The notes beneath the pieces are model-generated. The model did not search any database. It had not been told where the DNA came from and was given only the letters and a program-made list of their open reading frames with translations. Of a stretch of 64,000 nucleotides of DNA, positions 1 through 11,600 are shown piece by piece (positions within the stretch are counted from its first letter, which is position 1; each line of letters starts with the position of its first letter). The position numbers and the translations under genes are program-made. The DNA lies in assembly GCA_914767715.1 (NCBI GenBank), contig OU612069.1, positions 6,448,001 to 6,512,000 of the forward strand, read 5' to 3'. Origin of the DNA: Membranipora membranacea. Taxonomy: Eukaryota > Bryozoa > Gymnolaemata > Cheilostomatida > Membraniporidae.

Positions 1-908
1 TTCCTGCTTTTTTTGGGAATTTCAAAAAAATGAGTTATGGGATATTTTTAAGAACGCCCACGGATCATAAGCCCACCCATTCTAGTTGGGAATTACAGAA
101 TGGTGCATCATGGGATATTCTTTGACATGCCCAAAGTTTGCGTTATGGGGTATTCTTTAATACGCCCTCTTATTGGTATCCTGTTTTGACGACACATAAT
201 CTGTACGAATCAATTTATAGAGAAGAAAAGAGTACAAAATATCCGGAGAAATCTCCGGCGCTGTAAGGCTATAATTTCTGATATCAGTAGTGAAAACAAC
301 CGAGACGTTCATTATCAGGGTGAGTGTGAACCATAGACGTAGGCGTAAACTTGGACTTGGACTTGGACTTGGACTTGGACTTGGGCTTAGTATGAGATGT
401 TACATGACTGCTGTTTCCATTTGAAGAGAAAAGCATATTGTTGTATCTTCAACTGTAAGATGTGTGTGTGTGTGTGTGCTTTTCACGGGTGTCAATCAGG
501 ACAGCCCAACCTGTAGTAGTCTACACCAAGTTTGGTCCATTTGCGGGCGTGATCAGTTGAAGGAAGTAACTGGAATGCAGGCAATTGGATTAAACATGAT
601 CTAGTAGTAGTCGGACTATCTGGCGGAGCCCTTGCTTTTGCTTTGCTAACTTTTTGTTTTATTCAACATCTAAATTAATGGCATAAATATTCAAAAAGAG
701 AAGAAAAAATGCTTTTTGGATATCGACAATGTCAGCTGACAGTTACTGATTGACTCCTTGCTTCTGTATTTTGTGCTGATTTGATCGTAAAATGAGTTTA
801 TATTACTATTGCCAATTCTTTTAGCTATTCATAGATGCCTTATTGGAGAGCGTCAATTTTTCTTTTTAAATACTGGTTGGACTGAGTGATTGTACTTTTC
901 TATTTTAG
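1..908 (+). other. Upstream intron/flank with simple repeats; no exon called
   Basis: A degenerate sequence of the form ATGGGATATTCTTT..ACGCCC occurs three times, near 36-60, 108-133 and 143-168. A (TTGGAC)n tract lies at 350-388 and a (GT)n tract at 462-478. CCGGAGAAATCTCCGG at 243-258 is an inverted repeat. A GTGAGT at 320 could close a tiny upstream exon (about 291-319), but nothing confirms it. Confidence 0.5.
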
Positions 909-2629
909 ACAAGGGGGATGGAGACCAGTATACGCCACCAGGTCAGAGTACCAGTAGTAGAATCTGCTCTGTGACTCCAAACCCATCTCACTCACTTAGT
1001 AAGTTAGTATCTAAATCTCTGGCACAGCAAGTCATACAAAGTGAAGATGGATCCTCTGGTGACATCAACCAATCATATGTCTACCCTGTAGCCGGCAGCC
1101 GATCAGATGACACCCCTGTAGCAGCAAACATTCCTCAGTATAAAGCCGAGAAAGATGTCAGCACAGCCGAAGCTTCCCAACATTCATCTAATGAAGAGCT
1201 TTCTGTGTCAAGAAAAAGAAACCGTGTACTGCCATTTCCCTCATCTCAATCTGGCAGTGCTGTCTCTATTGATTATGGGGCTGCTGCAGCACAAGCTAAG
1301 CGTTCTGTTGATTATGAGACCGCAGTATCAGGTTTTCCAACACCTGCTCAATCAACCGATGACGACTCAGTAGATGATGGAGTTGCTGTCCTCAGCGGAG
1401 CTCCCTCTATTGACTACGGGGCAGGAGTCAAACCAGCCCTGACCCTCCCTTCGTCTCAGGCAGTTAGCTGTGCGTCTGTTGACTACGGAGCTGCGGAAGA
1501 ACTTGTAGAGAGAGGCACAAAGAAGAAAATGACAGTCGGGGGTACAGCCAGCGATGTTTCTGAGGACCACAGTCGTGTTCCTGCAGATTCTTGTAGAGTG
1601 TTACCTGAGCCCAAAGTTGACTGCACTCCTATTTTGATAGGTCCTAATCTGGAGATTAATATCCCAGTGCCAGAAGCCCCAAAATCTAGAAAGAGAAAGA
1701 AATCAGTGCCCAGACAACAGAAGACACCCCGCCCAAGGAGGCAAGCTGCTGCTAAAGCTCTACAAAGAATAAGTAGTGAGGTGAAGAACTATGAGGCTGT
1801 CAATAAAATGCCAGACAGATCAGACAACTTACCTGATGTTGTGATACAGCATACAACACCTGTACCTAACCTCTCATTTTCAGTAGCTCTAGCAGGTAGC
1901 ACTGGGGGAAGACTGACACATTCCACTCCATGTCCCACGCTGGCTTTTAATGATGGCCTTAAATCATCCAATAAGTCACCTGGGTTCACACCTATTGCTA
2001 AAAAGAAGCGCATATCCAACATCCAACCAAAAAATAAAAAGGTTTCTGAGCACCAGCAAGATCAGAATGAGCCTATACAACCACGTGAAAACACACAGCC
2101 AAGATGCTCATTCAGTCATGATAAAAGTATTGAGAGTGTCATTGGCTCAGTAACTTTACCATGGGAAGGAAGGAAAGTGTTCTCTCGAGTTAACCGCTCA
2201 CGAATCTCTCATAACTCGGCTAGATTAGCTACAAAAGAATCAACTGACCATGTTGTGGTTGATAGTGTGGAGAGCGAACGAATGAAGCCTATGCAGAAGC
2301 CCGTTGACATTGAAGGCACCTCACACTCTGGGCCTTCTCTGACCCTCAACTCTGTAATTAGTCGGCATCAAGAACCTGACGTCACACTGAAAGAAAGCGC
2401 AGCGGTTGGGTCTGCTGCACCTGATAACGAGATGATTCTCGCTGAGACTAAAACAAATTTGGAAGTCAAAATCAAACCATTTACACCCAAACAGTTTCAG
2501 AAAACAGTCAGTATCGAGCTGGATGACAGCCCAAGTATAACCTGGGATCAACAGCTATCAGATAAAATCAATGTTCAGGTTGACCCTGAGCCTGATGTTA
2601 TGGGAAATCCCCTTTTGGAAAACCAAGGC
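909..2629 (+). CDS. Coding exon a of the PP1-motif gene (S[IV]DYGA repeats, basic box)
   Basis: The acceptor is the pyrimidine-rich TTTTCTATTTTAG ending at 908, entering in phase 1. The reading frame is open to an in-frame TAG at 2690-2692, but a GTAAGC donor at 2630 lets the exon end in phase 0 before the stop. It encodes about 573 residues without a recognised folded domain. Between about 1264 and 1495 there are four copies of an S-[IV]-D-Y-[GE]-[AT] motif. Near 1720-1830 a PRPRRQAAAKA stretch followed by NYEAVNKM has a weak look of a shugoshin C-box, not enough to name it. Confidence 0.7.
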
Positions 2630-5600
2630 GTAAGCGTAGCATCAAAAGGAACAACATCAAAAATCATGAATTTCAAGAAGCCTGTTGCTTAGGCCGACAG
2701 TCCCCCAGCGGTTTATATACAAGATCAGGTATGTGATAAGTTTGACGTGAGCTTGTCGCAACAGATTGAAAGCTCCCCACAGGAACCTATTGATAGAAGA
2801 CCCATCGTGAAACAGAACAAGCAAAAGATGAAAAAGAAGATCACAAAGAAAACATTTACTCTAAAGAAAATAGAGAATGATGAAGTTGTTACTAATAATT
2901 CACTAAATTCTAGTCGCATCAGGACAACCAGAAGTGGCCGATGGCGCAAAGTTTTGCCCTTACCAGTCGGTCCTGAGTCATCGATCCTGAGTTCAACAGA
3001 ACCCGATCAAGTAACAACTAAAGTGATACCTGCTGATATTAGTCATAATGTCTCAAAGGGACAAATGCGTAAAAGTGCTTCAGGCAGAGGTCGTTCCATG
3101 TCGGCTGCGAATGAACAAGGTGATGTGGAAGATGAGAAAAGGCGATGCGACAGAGCTTCACTTACAGCTGACATTGAAGTTACAGAAGTGAAGCACAGCC
3201 CTGGAGCTAATCAGAGTGTTCCTGGCATTAATCCCAGATATAAAGATGATGATCTAAATATATCACCAGAAACTAGGCAAATATGTAACACCACATTTAC
3301 CGTTTGTGGACCGACTCATTCTAACAAGTCCTCTATATCTGTATATGAAGCAACGAGTGGTCAAAATAATTCAAGTAGCTCAAACAACAAAACATCCAAC
3401 TCCCCACTTCATGAATCTACTGCAGTGAAGACCTATAATAATGAACTACATGTTAGTGTGGAATCCTCATATACAGAGAGTCCAAGTGTGTCATTCATAA
3501 GTCAGAAGCGCTTGTCACGCAGTTCGTTGAACCTCTCTGGAGGTTCCATACGTCAGCCTTCTCCCTCAGAATCAGATGAGCCTGAGACCCATGTTTCCTT
3601 GGCAGCTAAAGAATCCCTCCTCTCTGAGAATGTACCGGCTATGGATAACACTAACGAGATTATTGATGATATCATGAAGTCTTCTGATATGAACTCCATG
3701 GTTTATGATATGACCACTCTTGTGTCTGAACCTGGACAACCAGATCGGAGTCGATCCTTCCTCACCCCAACCGGAGACCCATCGGATCAGGTAGATCAGG
3801 GAAATGGTCAAGCAGACACGCGACCTCTAACACAATTAGTACCTGTAACCCCTTCCTCACCTTTACTGATTAACATGGCTCAACCTTCAAAAACTAGGAA
3901 AGTGAAACGAGCTGACCCTGTAATGGATGCAAAAAAAAGCATGCAATTAAATGCCAGTTTGGCAGTTACTGGTCATTCTAACAATATTGCCTCAGCACTC
4001 ATCTCAAACAAAGCAAATGACACTGATGTCAAACCTTCTAGTACAGCCCTACATCACAGTTCAGCTCATAGAAATCCATCAGAGAAGCTCTGTGCTGTAT
4101 CAGATATTACACCAATAGACAACGATACTGTGCCAGAAACACAAAATGCTCCTCCTGTCGCTACAGTTATGAGCGATGATGAAACGAAGTTTGAAACTGT
4201 ACCTGAAACTCAACAGTCCACGCCAGAGACTGGCGGAGATGTTGAGGCTGAGGTGTCAAAAACACCATCACAAGTTCAGTGTGACAGCAATCATGTGACA
4301 TACAAAGAAAATGTGAATTCTCAGCCTATTGAGGGTAATACTGACCCATCTCAAATCAGTGAGCGCCCTAAGCGCAGGAGACCTGCTATGAAAACCCGGA
4401 CAAGAACACGATCAGAGCCTGCTAAACCAGCTACTACAACAAGAGCAGAAAGTAAGCGAACGAGGAGCCTATCAGAGCCACAACCCAGAGCACCTGCTGG
4501 TGATGGTGATGAGGAAATCATAAGTGTGTCGACCAAACCTAGAGTTTCATTTGCTGACATAGTTAAGTATGCCATGACGCCGCGCTCTAGAGGTAAAGCT
4601 ATAGTAGCTATGTTTGACACGCCCGAGCCAAGTAGTGCCATCACGCCTATCAAGTCTATACTGAAGTCAACTGGATCAACTCCAAGTAAAGAGTTACATG
4701 CAACCAGCTTTGATTGCTACAATGCTGTGGCCAGAGAGATAACTCCCAAGGCCATGCCAGCCAGTGATGGTTTGGTAAAGGAGACTAGAGATGAAGTATC
4801 ATGCAATTCAGATGACACTACAGTGAAGGCCCATCGTATAGCAGCTGTCACAACAGGGAAGGCCCATAATATAGCAGATGACACCACTACAGTGAAGGCC
4901 CATAATATAGTGGATGACACTACAGTGAATGTCTGTAACCCATGTCCGACTAAACATGAAAACAGCAACAGCAGTCACTTCATGTTCATCCATCCACCTG
5001 TTGAGGTGAGTGATCAGAATGATTTAATCTAATTTTGGTTATGGATTTCTTATGTTTTATTGAATTCTGTGTCTTGTTGTCATCGACGTTTAACTATTTC
5101 CAAACAGAAATGATGATTAATGAGGGACTATCAGAATATGCCCCAATGATAGCTCACAGTTACAGATAAAAAGACACATACAACGAATAATTGCGTAAAG
5201 TAACAAGGTCTGTCATCAATATACTGCTATGGGATTTGGGCCCATTGCTTCATACACTTGCGAGTTGCCCTAACCGTCAGAGCTACACTGCCTTCTGTTC
5301 TATTGTGTTGGAAGTACTGTCTTGAAGCCCTTCTGATTTGCAAGCATTCATCTGAACAATCACGAATTCGACAAGCTGACATGAAATCATTTCAAGTTCT
5401 TTCTCTTTGCTGCAGACAAAACCGAAGACTAAAAACAGGCGCAATAAGAGCAGTGTCCATGATGTCTCCTCAGCCTTTGATGAGTTTGATAATAAGCTGA
5501 GAAACTTTCTACTTGATGAATCTATAAATGAGAATAAGAGAACTACCACACCTACGTCTCACCCTCATACACCCGGTAACTATACCTACATCTCAAAATC

Positions 5601-8600
5601 CCACAACCGGTAGTTATTTGTTTTTATATGTGTCGTATGAAGCGGGCATTGATTTTAGGAGATATCTGCTCACAAACGACAATTAATATTAATGTTTACT
5701 TGCTGCATTGCCTGCTTGGTAAGTTGTATAAGTAAATCGAATATAAAATAAATTGACTAACTGGAGGAATACAAGGTGGCTTGTACATGTTAATATGCCA
5801 AATGTTTAAGAAGGTGAATTCGTGACATGGATAGAGTGTTTCTGTGATTTTATTCATACTGATACCTTGACTCAGCAGAGAATGATGAGATGAGAGGTGG
5901 TAGTGACGGAGGATTGTTCTTCAGTCGACGGAGAATAGAAAGAATCTCCAGATACAGCCTTCTATCAACATGTCACGGCAAGTTCAAGTCTGTCTGTACC
6001 AGACAATCTCTCAATACCAAAACCCCACAACAAAAACCAGCGCGTAAGTTGATAGTTTATTCTTGCAAGGATGAAAAGGAGATGAAATATTAGATGCCCA
6101 ACCTTTTTGGCTTCCTGCTTCAAGATGTTTTCATTTGTACTGTTTTGGGTTATATTTGTCAAGAGAGCGTTCATATAAAATGAGCAAGATTTTCCGATCA
6201 AAGTCCCAAAAATATATGCCCTCAGGATTATCGCTATCTGTTATTGCTTCATGTTGTAAGATGTTATCTTTACCGCACGTTGGGCTCACATTTTGACAGC
6301 AGGGACTTTGAATTAATATCATTGAGATTGTTTCTTGCAATTGGGTTCAACTCTTTCCTAGTCATTTGCTCGGAATATATATTGGAGCTGAGTGATTTGG
6401 AAACAATACCTTTAGCAGCTCTCTTTCATCTAAGCAATGAACAACTGCAGGATCTCGATCCATTTAGCTCCCCACTTAAGATACAACTACATCATGCAGC
6501 CGCTGCTGTATCGTCTAAACTCTTCTTTACAGTGACGCTGAGTTCATCTCTGGGTAAAATAAGATCCAGATCAGCATCAATACCTCCGAGTAAGTCAAAC
6601 TCTAACTCCATCACCACAACACCTCACAAACCTAGAGTGACTGTCTCCAAAACACGGAAATCTAGAGCTGACACTACAACACGAGGAAAGAGTAGTTCTG
6701 CAATAAATGCCAAATCTCTCAAGTATACTGGGCTGGCTCCTTCTGTGTCCGCCAAGTAAGTATCTCAGCTGTGTTAGCTATCAAATTGTCGACATAGAGA
6801 AGAGAAAGGGAAGTGACTTTTTCGGCATGGTTATTCTCAACCTATTCAGCATCATCAAACTAAATTTCTTGTTTAGTTGCTGTTTTTCCTAATGTGTGCA
6901 GATATTTGCTTGAGCCCCTATCAACTAAACAGAATATGAAACTTTTCTTGTATGTTTCGATGTAATAGGCTTTTATCCAATACAGAAATGCCACTACCAT
7001 CACACTGGCATAGTCTGAGCATCCTATTTGCCGGTGAACAAGTCCGCAGGGGCAACTCCAAATACCGACAAAAATATCAGAGTTAATATCTAAGGTCTCC
7101 TTTAAGGTACTCCTTTTTTGTGTGGGTATATCTTAGCGAGATTTCGTTATATGAATTTGGTTGACTATAGAATGCAACTGCCAGCTACTCAGGTAGAGTT
7201 TCAGTACCTAAACCTTTGCCCCTTTGTTTTCTGCATTTCTTGGACAACATTTCACTATTGAAATAAATCAAAGGTAATAAAATAATAGAAAGCACTAATA
7301 AATTATAATACAATAATAAAATAAATATTAATAAGTTATTTTTAAATCAAAGGATGAGACACAGCGCCGGAGGAGATGACCCATACAATATGAGCAGTGA
7401 TAGTTCACTGATAGGGCAGGATACAGACACACTTAGACGTCAGTGTTTCTCTGGTGTAGATAGAGCTCATATACAGAGTGACCTTCAGATGACCTCGTCA
7501 CTACTAGATATTAGTATTATATCGTCTGTAGAGAGCGAGCAATCTTATACTGATACACTCACAGCTCCTACTTATTTATATCATCAGGTATAATATGATC
7601 CTTTAAATCAGGGAGAATTGAAGGGGGAGGAACTTGCACTCCATGGGCCACGCCTCTTTTTATAACATGATCTAACTTTTGTTTTTGAGTTATGCCCCTT
7701 CGATTCTTCCTGTTTAAATGTACCAAATAAGTCCCTCATCATTACAGGAGAGGAAGATTTACCATAGGTCTAGAGGAGTTAGTTTCTTTGCAGGAGAAAA
7801 AAATTCACGCTTGAAAAAGCAGAATCTGTGGTTATCTTGCATTTAGGCGGTTATGTGAACCCCTACCTTAACTCGCGAAGAATTTGTGCTTGCTAACATC
7901 TAGTCAATCCAAGACTAGCTAATATTTACAACTCTAGGGTGGTAGTCTACTATTTGAGATTTACCATAGGTCTGGATTTTGTTCATGCTTACATGTTTTC
8001 AGCAACAGATCCTCCCTTGAATCGGACAACGAGACTTACAATATAAAGTAATAGATTCTAGTCTGCTTTGTGTCCCCTTAAATCATGAAGATGGTAAGAG
8101 TATGGGCGAGATACAGAAGTCATGTTGTCTAATCATAACATAATTGAATTGATTGCCACAGTGGGATTTTCTTGTTTACCTGCCACTAAACTTCTCTCCA
8201 ATGCAGAGAGGTTTGTCCCATCTAGAGTCTTGTGCTGGAAGCCATAATACTCATACAACACCCAGCTTCTCGGATTCCCGGATACGCTGGCTTGTTAGAG
8301 TTTTAAGGCCAAAATCACAATCTGATTGTTCACTCAATGAATGAGCGATATCTGTTACGGTCTTTCTCAGAAATTGCTCCCTCATTGTTGGAACTATATA
8401 CATTCTGAGTGAGCGAATTTAGGAGGGATTTTGTAGAATTGAAAGACCAAGTAAGTGCTACTTTTTTTTATCAATGTAGTAGTGATAATTTGCTTCAGTA
8501 AAGTATCACTCATTCTAATTGAAGGACACTTTGGCTAGAATGATAGGCCTGCCACTACCAAATTATAATTAATTGCCGGTGCCGTTTATTGAATCCCGAC

Positions 8601-11600
8601 CTTGGAGATCGCAGGTCCATGAAATTAACAATTAGCAGACTATTCCTCACACTCAATATCCATGTAGCCGATGAATACTATCACATGTTCTTATCTTTAA
8701 CAAGGATGGAGACATACCGTTAGTATATTATAATAAGGCTGCCCCTTATGACGATGATGATGATGAGAATTGTTCACCCAGGAGCTCAACAGATGTTATA
8801 TCTAAAGGTAACCACAAAACAGTCAGCAAGTCAGCTGTCAAAACCGAGCGGCTGATTTATGCTTCTATGGACCACCCAGAAGTAGACCAACCAGAAGCAG
8901 ACCACCCTGATATAGACCACCCTGATGTAGAACAAAAAGCTCTGATAAAGGCTGTCAGCTCTACTGTCAAAAGTAGGTGAAACATTTAAATCTAAACCGA
9001 TGGGCTGTACTAAATCAAGTTTAATCCATATGCCTGCCTTCAGAGTTGCTCCCTTCTACTGGTCACTCCGGCGTGACCAGTGGAGGGGATGCAACTCCTA
9101 ATGCAGGCAAATAGAACAAACTTGGTCTAGGCTCGTACCCACAACTCAACGTCAGGTTCTGAAAGCTCTAGACAAACCGATATTTGAAAATTATTGCTAT
9201 GGAAGTGTTACTGGTTGTTTAGCAATCGCTTTTTTATTTTTAAATCATTTACATTATTGATTTATGGGGGGGGGGGGCGTCTGACGGGGGCGAAGTCGAT
9301 GGGGCTCAGACTAATGTCTCTTGTCCTTATTTTATATACAGGGGAGGCCAAAGATAATAACTTGACAGCTGATAATGTGACAGCATCCGAAGTTAAAGTG
9401 GAGAAGAAAACTCCTAAAGTAGTGGATCCGAGCGCAGCTAGTAGAGCTAAACAACCTGTTAAATCTAAAGGCATAAGAAAGTCAACAATAAGTGAGTCAT
9501 GACCTGTGTCAATATTTAATGTGTGTGGTTGTGCTTTCACCTTGAGCTATTATCATATTCATATTTCAGCACGATGATGTTAAATTGTTGATCACAGGTT
9601 GAGGTTGTTGAATGAACCGGCAGGGCTGTCTCTGACAGGGGAAGGTAACAGATGGTGCTGTTACTTTGTTGAAACTGGCTAATATTTGGTCGAATTGAGA
9701 GCCTTGTGGTAGGCTGAAAAGCAACCTTAGGACACAGTTGATCCTTCAAGCTGAAAGAAAATTCTTCTCAATCTTCTTCAAACACCTGAGTTGTCCCCCA
9801 ATATAGATTTACAGGTTATAATAAATTGTGACAAATACACTTTTTTTGAGCATATTCCTTGAATAGCCATAGAATATGTGGTATGAGATAAGTCACATTA
9901 AGTATTTGCCACAGTAAATATCTCAACCCTTCGGCGCAACTATTCCTTAAGCCACTCAAGCCCTTATGCTAGATTTCTCCAAGGCATTCGATCGAACGCA
10001 GCCGGAGATCGCAGTAGAAAATATGCTCAAGCTCAACATCAATCCCTGCACAATCAGACTCGTGCAAAGCTTTCTCTCTGACAGGTTCCAGTGCGTAAAG
10101 TATCACTGTCATACGTCGCAGTATCTTCCTAGCCACATCGGCGTCCCACAGGGCACAATCCTCGGACCGATCCTGTGGAATTTATTCATTCACGATCTAA
10201 CGCCTGATGCAGAACACATCAAGTATGCGGATGACACCACAATTTACCATCACCTATCTAAAGCTAGTACTGTCATCACTGAATCTACTGCTCACAAAGC
10301 AACAATATCCCTGTCGCATAATCCACTACAGGAAGCAGCCAACTATTCTGCTAACTGGTGCGACAAAAACCATATGCTTCTAAATGCCTCCAAGTCGAAT
10401 GTTATCACATTCACTCTTCGAAAGACCATAAGCTCTGATCAAATAATCATCAATGATTCTGTAGTCGAAGAACACCAGACCACTAAGCTTCTCGGTGTTA
10501 CATTTGATCAACATTTGCATTTTAGTAAGCACGTGGAGACAATCATTGACAAATGCAGACCAGCTTTCCATGCCATCACTAAACTGCGGAAAGCTGGAGT
10601 GAATAATGACAGTTTGTGTACATTCTAGAAGTCACGCATTGTACCTCTATTGACATATGCCGCACCTGCATGGTACCCAAATATATCTCTGAACGATCAG
10701 GAGAAACTTGAAAAGTATCAGTGGCTCTGTCTACGTATCATGTCGCCTTATATCGATGGCAGCGAAAACAGACAAATAGTTGCTGGCCTTGATGGTATCA
10801 ATGTTGTGCTAGAACGTGATTGCCGTGGCTACGTTAATAGAGTCAAGACTGAGCCATACCACCTGCTCCACAAATACACAAACACTCACCGAGTTTCTGC
10901 ACACAGCGGCAGATATATTCAGGCAAAAACCTGCACAGCCCTACTATCAAAAAACCTTTTCTATAGGTTTTTGTATTTAAAGTGACATACTTTCTTTCTT
11001 TTACCTGACCAGACCATTTTTTATATTTTGCCTGTATGTTATTCATGAAATACGAATAATGTCATCATGATAGATAGATAATTACTTTTAGTTTTCGCTC
11101 CTTTTTCTATTAACATAATCTTATTTGCTCCGGCATTGATCGGTTATTAAAGTGCATACATAACATATAACATAACATTAAAAGTTGTTCTATATGTGTT
11201 TTGTTCAGTTGAAGTGAGTTCAAGGCCATCTAAAAAGCGAGAGCTCAAGGTGAAGGAATCCTCTGTGGAGAAGATAACTCCTAGTGCAAAAACTTGCTGT
11301 CCCTCAGCTACAAGCAAAATGTCGACTGCAACAAGCAAGACTCTTAAAACTAAAGCACCAGGTATTTTTCATGATAAGATAAGAATTTATTGAAACTCCC
11401 GCAGAAACTATTCGGTAGTTTTGAATGAATAAAAGGAAAAAAATTCAAACTTGGGGTTTTTATAAAAAAGGTATTGGGGCAGGGAGGGGTCTTTGAAGAG
11501 ACTAATGCCATAATTGATATCAGATTGTTGCTGGCATGAAACCTGCCAAAAGATTCGTTTCGATTTATTAGCTGTTCATCCGTCATTTTCACAATTTTCT

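Noticed and set aside
243-258. Perfect inverted repeat CCGGAGAAATCTCCGG as a possible regulatory hairpin
   Set aside because: Single short palindrome in an intron-like setting with no T-run or partner; not enough to call.
8153-8344. 63-codon open frame in the intron of the PP1-motif gene
   Set aside because: No acceptor/donor pair in the required phase 0, and composition unlike the neighbouring exons.
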